A DNA stretch of 35,746 bases. Source: Solirubrobacterales bacterium. Lineage in GTDB: Bacteria; Actinomycetota; Thermoleophilia; Solirubrobacterales; Solirubrobacteraceae. Of this stretch, positions 7,063 to 14,632 are shown piece by piece. Each line of letters begins with the position of its first letter. Position 1 is the first letter of the stretch. The translations under genes and the position numbers were made by a program. Location: contig JAFAPR010000051.1 in assembly GCA_019247075.1 (NCBI GenBank), positions 1 to 35,746 of the forward strand, written 5' to 3'. The notes below the pieces were generated by a model. It was not told the DNA's origin. It ran no database searches and worked only from the letters and a program-made list of their open reading frames with translations.

Positions 7063-8397
7063 GTGCCGCTGACGGACCTTGAGCGCGGGGTCTGTGATGC
7101 GATCGCCGCGGAGCGTGATCGGCTCGTCGAGCTCGCGAGCCAACTGGTCGGCTTCGATACGACGGCGCGTAACTTGGGAGACCCTCCGCGCCAGGAGGAG
7201 GCGTTTCAGGAGTACCTGGGCGGGCGTCTGTCAGACATCGGCGCCTCCGTTGACGTGTGGTACCCGGACGCAGCGGCGCTTGCGGGCAAGCCGCTCATTC
7301 CGCCGGGGCTGGATTTCACCGGGCGGCCCCAAATGATTGCTTCATTGGCGGGAACTCGGGGCGGCCGTTCGCTGGTCTTCAACGGGCACATCGATGTCGT
7401 ATCAGCGGAACCTGTTGGGGAGTGGACAAGCGACCCGTTCATAGCGTCTGTCCGGGACGGGTTGCTGTACGGACGGGGCGCGTGCGACATGAAGGGCGGA
7501 ATCGCGTCGATGGTGTTCGCGGCGGAGGCGCTGGCGTCGTCGGGGGTCGCCCTTGAGGGCGACCTGCTGGTGGCGACCAATACCGACGAAGAATCGTCGG
7601 GCGCGGGAGGAACGGCACTGGTACAGCACGGCTTGAAGGCGGATGCCGGCATCGTGACCGAGCCGACCGGGTTCGACGTCTGGATCGCGTGCCGTGGGTC
7701 GGAGTATGGGGTGGTCCGGATCCCGGGCCGCCCGGGTCACGCCGAGGTCCGCCAACCCCCATGGCGGGCTGGCGGCGCGGTCAACGCGATCGAGAAGGCG
7801 ATCGCGGTGCTCGATGCCATCTCCGCGCTCCGGGAGGACTGGGCTTCTCGAGACGGTTTGTCGCATCCGGTGCTCTCGCGACCGTCGCTACTGCCGACGA
7901 TGGCCCGCAGCGGCGAGTGGCCCGTGACGTATCCGGCGTCCTGCGAGTTGACGATCGCCGTGATGTACGTGCCCGCTCAAGCCGATGCCGAAGGGTGGGG
8001 CTCGCTGGTTCGTCGCGAAGTGGAGCGGCAGATCGTCGGCGCGGCTCGCGACGACGACTGGCTCGCCGAACACCCGCCGGTGATCGAGTGGTGGCCGAAC
8101 GCAGTGATGCCGCTCGAGATCCCACCCGATCAGCCCGTGGTGTCGGAGCTACTTCACGCTGCTGCGGATGTAGGCCGGCCGGGGAAGCTGGGAGGCCTCG
8201 ATTCTTGGTACGACGGCGCGACGCTGACGCACCTCGGTGGAATCCCGTCCGTCGGATTCGGGCCGCCCGGCTTCGACCAGGATGGGGTCAGCATCGCCCA
8301 CATGATCGATGAGTACGTGCCGGTTGACGGGCTGGTCGCGTGCGCGCAGGCCTTGGCTGTTGCGGCTATGCGCTTCTGCGGAGTGTCCCTCTCGTAA
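7063..8397 (+). CDS. M20-family metallopeptidase (ArgE/DapE-like deacylase), 444 aa
   Basis: All M20 zinc-enzyme landmarks are present. They are GHIDVV with metal His109 and Asp111, GACDMKGG with bridging Asp142, DEESSG with general base Glu176 and Glu177, and TEPT with Glu200. GRPGHAE (His226) lies at the lid domain, and SIAHMIDEYV near the C-terminus supplies the last metal His. The lid (dimerisation) domain lies at roughly 215-330. Members remove acyl groups from amino acids (ArgE, DapE, CPG2-like) or cleave dipeptides. The replacement of the usual lid motif by HAEVRQPP makes the substrate uncertain. There is no signal peptide. The GTG at 7063 sits seven bases after a TAGCCT box. It diverges from the nucleotidyltransferase and converges with the phosphoesterase gene 50 bases downstream. 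Confidence 0.9.
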   Translation: MPLTDLERGVCDAIAAERDRLVELASQLVGFDTTARNLGDPPRQEEAFQEYLGGRLSDIGASVDVWYPDAAALAGKPLIPPGLDFTGRPQMIASLAGTRGGRSLVFNGHIDVVSAEPVGEWTSDPFIASVRDGLLYGRGACDMKGGIASMVFAAEALASSGVALEGDLLVATNTDEESSGAGGTALVQHGLKADAGIVTEPTGFDVWIACRGSEYGVVRIPGRPGHAEVRQPPWRAGGAVNAIEKAIAVLDAISALREDWASRDGLSHPVLSRPSLLPTMARSGEWPVTYPASCELTIAVMYVPAQADAEGWGSLVRREVERQIVGAARDDDWLAEHPPVIEWWPNAVMPLEIPPDQPVVSELLHAAADVGRPGKLGGLDSWYDGATLTHLGGIPSVGFGPPGFDQDGVSIAHMIDEYVPVDGLVACAQALAVAAMRFCGVSLS

Positions 8398-8447
8398 CTT
8401 CGAGGCCGCGGGCCGTTTGCGCGCGCGTAGCAACTGCCGCTTCGCCG

Positions 8448-9413
8448 CTACCCCTCCACCCGCTGCACGAGGTCGATCCCCTTCTTTGAGATGTCGACCA
8501 AGTAGCCCCGCAGGATCCCGTGGTTAGCTTCGCTGCCGGGGTTGATACAGAGCGTCTTACCGATCTTGCGCTCCCCGCCGGACTCGTGAATGTGGCCGTG
8601 AATCGTGAGCAGCGGTTGGTAGTCCTCGACGATCCGACGCACCGCAGTCGATCCGACCGGGCCGCGCAGGACATCTCCCGCGGAGACAGTCGGTCGGAGG
8701 TTTTCGTTGAGGATCGGCGCAGTGTCTAGGCCCGAGTCGTGTGGCGGCACGTGGATCATGAACACCGCGCGCCGCGGTTCCCGAACCTGCTGCGCGAGCC
8801 GGTCGAGCCGGGCGTACAGCTCGTCCTCGCTTTCCTCCCGTGGCGTCTGCCACGGGGTGTAATTCGACCAGCCGGAGGCGAGTAGTTGTAGATCGCCAGG
8901 AATGTCGAGCACCTTCCCCTCGGCATTGATTGGTGCGTGGCCGGGCTCGTCGAGGATGGGATCGATCACGAACTCGTCGTCATTGCCGGGGATCAGATAA
9001 AGCGGCGTAGAGCCCTCGCCGAGCCGCTCGGTCGCGAGGCCCAGCCACGCCTCGACTCGCTCGTTCATCAGCCGATGGAGCAGATCGTCCCGGGCCGCTT
9101 CATCGCTTGCGAGTCGCTCCGCTTCCTCCCCGGTTGTGATGAACGAGTAGTAGCCGACGTCCGCGATGTCGCGCTCGAGCGCAGCGAGCTCCTGCTCCCC
9201 ACGGGCGCTGCGGTGCACGCCGAACAGCTCGGCCTCGTACCGGCCGTTGCGCCGGATGATGGGCACGATCGCCTTGCCCGTGAGGTCGCCCGCAAGCAGC
9301 GCGACGTCGGCCTTGTAAACATTCATCGAGATCGCGTTGAGGAACTTCCGCCACGCCTTCTCGGCTGCGTGGAAGTCGCTGGCGATATACAGGCGCGTGG
9401 CCATGTCGATCAC
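8448..9413 (-). CDS. calcineurin-like metallophosphoesterase, 321 aa
   Basis: The dinuclear-metal motifs appear in order. These are SDFH (Asp13, His15), AGDLTG (Asp43), PGNDDE (Asn144, Asp145), MIHVPPHDSG (His221) and IHGHIHES (His274, His276). A long insert (about 55-135) between the second and third motifs is charged and helical. The product is a soluble phosphoesterase; the substrate (nucleotide, cyclic nucleotide or phosphoprotein) is not evident. The GTG at 9413 has GAGGA five bases upstream and fits better than the ATG at 9404. The gene follows the APC permease by 48 bases on the same strand and probably shares its transcript, which may hint at regulated transport. That link is inference. 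Confidence 0.88.
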   Translation of the reverse strand: MIDMATRLYIASDFHAAEKAWRKFLNAISMNVYKADVALLAGDLTGKAIVPIIRRNGRYEAELFGVHRSARGEQELAALERDIADVGYYSFITTGEEAERLASDEAARDDLLHRLMNERVEAWLGLATERLGEGSTPLYLIPGNDDEFVIDPILDEPGHAPINAEGKVLDIPGDLQLLASGWSNYTPWQTPREESEDELYARLDRLAQQVREPRRAVFMIHVPPHDSGLDTAPILNENLRPTVSAGDVLRGPVGSTAVRRIVEDYQPLLTIHGHIHESGGERKIGKTLCINPGSEANHGILRGYLVDISKKGIDLVQRVEG

Positions 9414-9461
9414 CCAGTTCCTCGGGCGGCGGCTCCGCCGAACGGCATCCCCGCAACCGCC

Positions 9462-11219
9462 CTAGTCGGGCGGTAACTCGGTGAATAGCATCTTCTCGTC
9501 CACGCCGGCTCTCGACGCGCGAAACCGCATGATGAAGTAGATGACGATGCCGATCGCATAGAAGATCGCGGCGTCGAGGATCCCATTTGTCTCCAGATAC
9601 GTCAGCGCGCTCGTGCCCTTTAACGCATTCACGATCGGCTTGACCACGGCGAAGATGTAAATCCACACCGGGAACACGAGCCAGCAAGCACCGATCCATG
9701 GCAGCGCCTTGCGAAACGGAGCGTTTCGGATCAGGTCCGGCCGTCGGAGGCGTACGAGCAGTGCGTTGATCCCCGGCAGCGACCAGGTGAGGATGGCCAT
9801 CATGATCGAGAACCAAGCCGTGCCGGCGAGGTTTAACTTGTGTCCTGTCGTGGCGAGCACCGTAGGCAGCGCCTTGTAGCTCTGGAAGAACAGGAACACC
9901 GCCGTCAGCACGAGTGTGGCGATGATCGCGTTCAGCGGGGCGCGGAGGCGCTCGCTGACGGCGCCAAACCATTCCGGCATCTGCCGATCAAGGCTCCACG
10001 CCAGCTGCATCCGGCTGATGAAGTTGATGTAGACGGGGCACAGCAGGAACGGGAACACCATCCCACCGAGGCTGATCAGGGCCCATACCGGCCACAGGCT
10101 CTTGTTAGCGATCACCGCCAGCAGTGGCATCGCGTTCGGCTGGCCGATTGGGAGCGCAAGGTGGGTATTGAACCCCCAGTAGCTGCCGCCCCAGGCGACG
10201 TTCGTGTCGAACCCGAAGTGAGTCGAGATAGCGTCCACATAGACGGAATTCGCCAGCACGCCGATCACCAGTGCGCCGATCAGCGCGATCAATACTCCTC
10301 GTCTCACGTTCCCGCGCACCTCGCCCGCGATGTATGCCGAGTACTGAAAGCCGATGTACTGGAACAGCAGTACGGAAAGCATCAGCGGGAAAACGGTGGT
10401 CGAGAAGATGTTGCTGATGAAGCTGCTGCTGCCGGTCTGGATAAGCCCGGACGCATGGCCGCTGGCGGCGATCTTTGCGGCCGTCACTCCTCCGGTGTAG
10501 TGGGGCAGGTTCGTCAAGAAACTCGACTTGTGCGTTACCGCGAGGCCCAAGATGAACATGGCGACAAAGCACGCGACGCCGAACCCCGCGAGCGCCGTCA
10601 CGACCCTGTGGAAGGACCGCGTCGGGAGCAACGCGACCACCGCGATGATGAGGAGCACAATGATCGACGCGATAAAGCCGGGCGTGCCTGTGATCGTCCC
10701 CGTCGCGTCCGTGAACCAGGTGTTCGCGCGCGTGAAGAAGTGGCCGCCGGTGCCGATCCCGATGATCCGAGCAGTTATCTGCAAGTTGCGCAGCACCAGC
10801 GGCACCTCGAAGGCGATGATCAGGACCGACGCGATCACGAGGGTCCATGACTCCAGCCAGCCGAGGAATGGGTGCAGGATGCGGCTCGTGAACACGTAGT
10901 CGCCGCCCGATCGCGGCATCACGCTCGTCAGCGACGCGAAGATCAACGCGAGCAGCACACAGAAGGCGCCCGCGATGATGGCCGCCCAGCCGTACGCCGA
11001 GAACGGCCCAGCTCGCCAGACCGGGACGTCGGGAAGGCTGTAGAAGATGGGGTAGAGCGTCAGGCCGACGCCGACGAAGGCCGCAACGTTGAAGAACAGC
11101 GCGTTGGTCACGCTGACGTTGCGGACCAGGCCCGAGGACTGGCGGACGAACAGCTTCGGCGTGGTGGTCGCCGTAGCGGCGCTCGCGCCGGGTTCTCGGT
11201 CTGGGGTCAGCTCCGCCAT
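9462..11219 (-). CDS. APC-superfamily amino acid/polyamine permease, 585 aa
   Basis: A membrane protein with about 12 hydrophobic segments and the profile of the amino acid-polyamine-organocation family. Recognisable parts are the first helix (TNALFFNVAAFVGVGLTLYP), SVMPRSGGDYVFTSRILHP in the helix 2-3 region, and a central QYIGFQYSAYIAGEVRGN. This looks like the family's conserved region around helices 7-8. A late VLATTGHKLNLAGTAWFS segment follows. It would import or exchange an amino acid or amine using ion gradients; the substrate is unclear. The ATG at 11219 has AGGAGG five bases upstream, a strong ribosome site. The long extracytoplasmic loop (about 245-275) carries GHASGLIQTGSSSF. It lies between an ECM4-type gene (141 bases upstream) and the phosphoesterase. 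Confidence 0.88.
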   Translation of the reverse strand: MAELTPDREPGASAATATTTPKLFVRQSSGLVRNVSVTNALFFNVAAFVGVGLTLYPIFYSLPDVPVWRAGPFSAYGWAAIIAGAFCVLLALIFASLTSVMPRSGGDYVFTSRILHPFLGWLESWTLVIASVLIIAFEVPLVLRNLQITARIIGIGTGGHFFTRANTWFTDATGTITGTPGFIASIIVLLIIAVVALLPTRSFHRVVTALAGFGVACFVAMFILGLAVTHKSSFLTNLPHYTGGVTAAKIAASGHASGLIQTGSSSFISNIFSTTVFPLMLSVLLFQYIGFQYSAYIAGEVRGNVRRGVLIALIGALVIGVLANSVYVDAISTHFGFDTNVAWGGSYWGFNTHLALPIGQPNAMPLLAVIANKSLWPVWALISLGGMVFPFLLCPVYINFISRMQLAWSLDRQMPEWFGAVSERLRAPLNAIIATLVLTAVFLFFQSYKALPTVLATTGHKLNLAGTAWFSIMMAILTWSLPGINALLVRLRRPDLIRNAPFRKALPWIGACWLVFPVWIYIFAVVKPIVNALKGTSALTYLETNGILDAAIFYAIGIVIYFIMRFRASRAGVDEKMLFTELPPD

Positions 11220-11360
11220 GGCTGCCTCCTCTCCGACTCGAGAGAACCTGCGCGTCGCAGCTCAAAGTTCAAGATCACGTCTCTCCCCTCTCGGTCGAGA
11301 AAGCGGAGCTTGCTGCACCGGAAACGTACCACTGCAGAGCAGCCCGAGATAGGGCCGTCC

Positions 11361-12317
11361 TCAGCCCAGGACCTCGCGCCCGTGGGGCGCGCCGAGGTCC
11401 TCCGCCGGCCGCAGTGCCACGAGCCCAGTCGGGTTCACCATTGGATGCGTCGTGTAGTAGTGGGCGCGGATTTCGTCGAAGTCGACGGTTTGAGCGATGC
11501 CCGGTTGCTGGTACAGGTCACGGAGGTACGGCCATAGACATTTGTATTCGGTGATCTTGCGAATCGAGCACTTGAAGTGAATGTGGTAGACGGCGTCGAA
11601 ACGCACCAGCGTGGTGAACACCCGCCAGTCGGTCTCGAGCGGCTCCGGCCCGAAGAGAAAGCGGCGGTCCTTCAGACGCGCGTCAAGCTCGTCGAGCATC
11701 GCGAACACCGCCCGTACCTCGCGCTCGTAGACGTCTTGGCGTCCGGCGAAGCCGGCCTTGTAGACGCCGTCATTGAGAGTGTCGTAGATTCGCCTGTTGA
11801 GCGCGTCGATCTGCGTCCGAAGCGGGGCAGGCCACAACTGCACGGGGTGCTCTGCCAGCGGTGCGAACGTCGTGCTCAGCATCCTCAAGATGTCGGCCGA
11901 CTCGTTGTTGACAATCACGCCGCCCTTACAGTCCCAGAGCACCGGTACGGTGACCAGCCTCTGGTTGAAGCCGGTAGACGTCGCCTCATACGCTTCGGCC
12001 AGGAACCGAAAGCCGTTGACCGGGTCCTCATATCGACCGCCGGTGAAGGCCCACCCTCGCTCGTCCCGAAATGGATCGACGAACGAGATGGAGATCGTCG
12101 GTTCAAGACCCATCAGCCAGCGTCCGATGATCGTGCGATGGGCCCACGGACAAGCACGCGACACATATAGGTGGTAGCGCCCAGCTTCGGCGGTGAACTC
12201 GCCAGAACGATCCGCCGTCACCCAGCCGCGGAAGCGGCTCTCCTGACGATGGAACGCCCCATCGTCGCCCACCTCCTCCGGAGCGAGCGAGTAGGCGAAG
12301 GGTGCGGGCCGACTCAT
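11361..12317 (-). CDS. ECM4/YqjG-type glutathionyl-hydroquinone-reductase-like protein, 318 aa
   Basis: The protein is a Xi-class glutathione-transferase homologue. The thioredoxin-fold active site is SRACPWAHR with catalytic Cys56. The RFRGWVTADRSGEF lead-in and LVTVPVLWDCKGGVIVNNES with the cis-Pro and Glu-Ser pair follow. The all-helical C-terminal domain contains LFGPEPLETDWRVFTTLVRF, then DAVYHIHFKCS, which are hallmark segments of COG0435. The E. coli homologue YqjG reduces glutathionyl-hydroquinones. Most actinobacteria make mycothiol instead, so the thiol partner is probably mycothiol, an inference. The start is the ATG at 12317. A TAGAGT -10 box lies seven bases before it, and the upstream open frame lacks any similarity. 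A promoter for the gene would be leaderless. Confidence 0.87.
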   Translation of the reverse strand: MSRPAPFAYSLAPEEVGDDGAFHRQESRFRGWVTADRSGEFTAEAGRYHLYVSRACPWAHRTIIGRWLMGLEPTISISFVDPFRDERGWAFTGGRYEDPVNGFRFLAEAYEATSTGFNQRLVTVPVLWDCKGGVIVNNESADILRMLSTTFAPLAEHPVQLWPAPLRTQIDALNRRIYDTLNDGVYKAGFAGRQDVYEREVRAVFAMLDELDARLKDRRFLFGPEPLETDWRVFTTLVRFDAVYHIHFKCSIRKITEYKCLWPYLRDLYQQPGIAQTVDFDEIRAHYYTTHPMVNPTGLVALRPAEDLGAPHGREVLG

Positions 12318-12324
12318 GGTCGCC

Positions 12325-12371
12325 ACTCTAGAACCCCGCCCGCCGCGCCCCTGCACGCGGCAGGCGCGTGC
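12325..12371. promoter_or_regulatory. divergent regulatory region with inverted repeat GCACGC-N7-GCGTGC
   Basis: On the minus strand TAGAGT (12330-12325) lies seven bases before the ECM4-type ATG. Between the two divergent genes GCACGC (12353-12358) and GCGTGC (12366-12371) form a perfect inverted repeat with a seven-base spacer. It could be an operator or a small hairpin. Confidence 0.3.
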
Positions 12372-12424
12372 GGCTGTAGCATGACTAAGCACCACGGCGG
12401 GGCGACCTTGAAAGGGGCCGAACG

Positions 12425-13251
12425 GTGACAGAAGTTCGTGCGTACTCGCTCGGGGCGTCAGAATCGGAGCTCGCCCGTCTGGACGCGCAGGCCGCGAGCA
12501 TCGCAATGCCGACGGCGTTATTCCTGCGCAGCGCCGGCATCGCAGACGGAATGCGGGTGCTTGATCCGGCACCGGCCTTGGTCACGTCGCCTTCCAGCTC
12601 TCTGAGCTCGTGGGCCCCGCGGGCGCCGTTGTGGGAATCGATCAGGCCGCGGCGACGCTTGCCGTCGCGGAAGAGCGCAGACTCGCTGCCCACATCGAGA
12701 ACGTCCGTTTCGTGGAGGCCGACGCACATGCGTTCCGCGATGACGAGGCGTTCGACGCGGTGGTGGCCCGGCTGATCCTGTTTCACTTATCCGACCCGGT
12801 CAAGGTGCTCCGTCACCACCTCGGCGGCCTCGCCGAGGGGGGTCTGATGCTCGTGATCGATTTCGACGTCGGTTCGGCACGAAGCGAGCCCCCGCTGCCC
12901 CTCTTCACGGCGGCGCGGGACTGGGTGATCGAGGCGTTCAGGCGCGCCGGAGCAAACCCGATCATTGGTACCCAGCTTGGTTTGCTGCTGCGCGACGCCG
13001 GGCTGAGCGGTATCCAGACCTTCGGAATCCAGAGCTATCTGCCTCCGGACGATGCCGCCGGGCCCGCGCTGCTCTCCGCCGTTGTCAGGAGCCTGGCCCC
13101 GGTAATCGTGGCGAACGGAATCGCGACCGAGAAGGAACTGGCCCTCGACTCGCTCCAGGAACGGCTTTCTCGCGAGCTTCAAGCGAGCCGCGCTGTCGGG
13201 CTGATACCGGCGGTCGCTGGGGGTTGGGGGCGACTGCTTGGCGAAGCTTGA
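12425..13251 (+). pseudogene. class I SAM-dependent methyltransferase, broken by a one-base deletion in motif I
   Basis: The GTG at 12425 has AAAGGGG seven bases upstream. Frame one reads ARLDAQAASIAMPTALFLRS, then GIADGMRVLD. After GAT at 12563-12565 only two bases (CC) precede GGC ACC GGC. The phase therefore changes, and frame two continues GTGLGHVAFQLSELVGPAGA, VVGID, VRFVEADAHAF, FDAVVARLILFHLSDPVKVL and GGLMLVIDFD to the stop at 13251. Restoring one base at 12566-12567 gives LD-P-GTGLG, the glycine-rich SAM loop, and a 275-residue enzyme. The rest looks intact, so either the mutation is recent or this is a sequencing error. Substrate is unknown. The stop codon overlaps the -35 box of the padR promoter. 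Confidence 0.75.
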
Positions 13252-13276
13252 CAGGGTCGTACCTAACGGTTATAGT
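13248..13276 (+). promoter_or_regulatory. near-consensus sigma-70 promoter of the padR-ABC operon
   Basis: TTGACA at 13248-13253, 17 bases, then TATAGT at 13271-13276. The -35 box overlaps the TGA stop of the preceding methyltransferase frame. It is the closest match to the housekeeping consensus that I noticed in the window. The left arm of the operator-like repeat fills the spacer and touches the -10 box. Confidence 0.75.
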
Positions 13277-13306
13277 GCCGCTCCTCTGATTAGCTAACCG
13301 TTAGGT
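13261..13306. promoter_or_regulatory. perfect 12-bp inverted repeat, likely PadR operator
   Basis: ACCTAACGGTTA (13261-13272) and TAACCGTTAGGT (13295-13306) are perfect inverted copies 22 bases apart. The left arm lies between the -35 and -10 boxes and the right arm covers the untranslated leader and ribosome site. PadR proteins usually repress their own operon by binding such repeats; this site sits where bound protein would block polymerase. The link to this PadR is inference from position. Confidence 0.7.
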
Positions 13307-13313
13307 GGTCCCG

Positions 13314-13889
13314 TTGGGCCAGGTTGTTCAGCTTGAGAAGATCGAGCCGCTTCAGGGCTACAAGCTCCGGATCGTGCAGGAGGTGGTCCTGGCCTTGCTC
13401 GCCAAGCAGGCGTCGCACGGGTACCAGTTGCAGGCGCGGCTTGCGCTCGCGCTCGGCCCTCTGGGCGGGGCGCTGAACGCCGGCCACATCTACGTGACGC
13501 TCGGCCGATTGGAGAAAGCTGACCTCGTACGCGCTCGGCGAGTCGATCAGGCCGGTCGACCGGACCGGAAGGTCTACGAGCTCACTGCCGCTGGGCGTGA
13601 GCGGGTGCACGAATGGCTGTCGGACACGAGCTGGCCCAAGCCGGCCCCGGCCGAGTTTCATCTGAAGCTGGTCGCTGCGGCGGCGGCGGGATTGGCTGAT
13701 CCGGTGCGACTCATCGACAAACAGCGGGGCGAGCTGCTGGTCGGCCTGCGAGAGGCCCAGCGCGCCGCCCTGGCGGAGCCCGCCGGCTCGGTCGCGGGCC
13801 TGCTGCTCGAAGGAGTGGTCCTAAGGCTGCAGGCCGATCTGCGTTGGCTCGAGGAGTGTGCCCGGTATTGGAATGCGGCGAAGGGATGA
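13314..13889 (+). CDS. PadR-family transcriptional regulator, 191 aa
   Basis: The winged-helix domain reads KLRIVQEVVLALLAKQASHG, YQLQ, then HIYVTLGRLEKADLVRARRV, and KVYELTAAGRERVHEWLSD. These are the classic PadR features: an N-terminal helix, a recognition helix leading to YxTLxRLE, and a wing. A C-terminal helical dimerisation region of the Vir/PadR_C type follows, with LVGLREAQRAALAEPAGS. I chose the TTG at 13314 because AGGTGG (13303-13308) lies five bases upstream. A GTG at 13305 is the alternative, three codons longer and without a ribosome site. The protein probably represses its own promoter through the flanking inverted repeat until an effector, such as the ABC exporter's substrate, is sensed. 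Its stop overlaps the next start (ATGA). Confidence 0.88.
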   Translation: MGQVVQLEKIEPLQGYKLRIVQEVVLALLAKQASHGYQLQARLALALGPLGGALNAGHIYVTLGRLEKADLVRARRVDQAGRPDRKVYELTAAGRERVHEWLSDTSWPKPAPAEFHLKLVAAAAAGLADPVRLIDKQRGELLVGLREAQRAALAEPAGSVAGLLLEGVVLRLQADLRWLEECARYWNAAKG

Positions 13890-14632
13890 CGGTGGAATCT
13901 GAGACTTCAGTCTTGTCGGCACAGGGCCTATGCAAGGAGTATGGGAAAGGCGCCGCTCTTGTGCGCGCGGTTCAGGCGGTGACGCTCGAGGTCGAGCGAG
14001 GAGAGTTGGTGGCGGTCGTCGGTCCCAGCGGGTGTGGGAAGTCGACGTTGCTACATCTGCTGGGAGGGCTGGAGCGTCCCACCGCGGGTTCGGTGCGGTT
14101 GGGCGGCAGCGCGCTGGAGCGGATGCCGGAGGCCCAGCAGGCTCGGATTCGCCGCCGCGACCTCGGGTTCGTGTTCCAAGCCTTCCACCTGGTCGATGAG
14201 CTGACCGCGCTCGAGAACGTGGAGCTGCCCGCGCTGCTCGCCGGCGCGTCGCCTCGGGGCGCGCGGGCCCGCGCGAGCGAGTTGCTGGCGCAGGTCGGGT
14301 TGGCGGACCGCGCCTCGCATCTGCCCTCGGCGCTCTCGGGCGGCCAGCAGCAGCGGGTCGCGATCGCGCGCGCGCTCGCCAATGAGCCGCTTCTGGTTTT
14401 AGCGGATGAGCCGACCGGCAACCTCGACAGTTCCGCCACGACGGAGCTGCTGCGCTTGTTCGAGCAGCTGCACGCCCGAGGCCAGACGGTCGTCGTCGTC
14501 ACCCACGATGAGCGGATCGCGGCGACCGCCGACCGACTAATCTCGATGCGCGACGGCGCCTTCGTCGACGAGACGAAGCTGGCCGGCGGGACAGCCCGGC
14601 CCCTGAGCGCAATGGCAGGGCTCGAGGCCTGA
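13886..14632 (+). CDS. ABC transporter ATPase, MacB/LolD type, 248 aa
   Basis: A full nucleotide-binding domain. Walker A is GPSGCGKST (46-54), the Q-loop is FVFQ (Gln98), the signature LSGGQQQ (150-156), Walker B LLVLADEP (169-176), followed by TGNLD, and the switch is His207. The insert and the FVFQAFHLVDELTALENVEL segment place it in the MacB/LolD/FtsE group, which works with FtsX-fold permeases. The ATG at 13886 overlaps the padR stop by four bases. The 3' end overlaps the permease start (TGATG), so three genes are translationally coupled. The pair probably exports or extracts a hydrophobic or peptide substrate; the tight link to PadR suggests inducible efflux. Confidence 0.92.
   Translation: MTVESETSVLSAQGLCKEYGKGAALVRAVQAVTLEVERGELVAVVGPSGCGKSTLLHLLGGLERPTAGSVRLGGSALERMPEAQQARIRRRDLGFVFQAFHLVDELTALENVELPALLAGASPRGARARASELLAQVGLADRASHLPSALSGGQQQRVAIARALANEPLLVLADEPTGNLDSSATTELLRLFEQLHARGQTVVVVTHDERIAATADRLISMRDGAFVDETKLAGGTARPLSAMAGLEA

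Noticed and set aside
8428-8452. Hairpin between the convergent M20 and phosphoesterase genes
   Set aside because: The stem is only five bases (GTAGC/GCTAC) with a 15-base loop, which is not convincing as a terminator.
9840-10850. Long plus-strand open frame of over 300 codons across the APC permease
   Set aside because: It is antisense to a well-supported membrane protein, lacks a ribosome site, and is rich in Arg, Asp, Gln and His as usual for mirror frames in high-GC genes.
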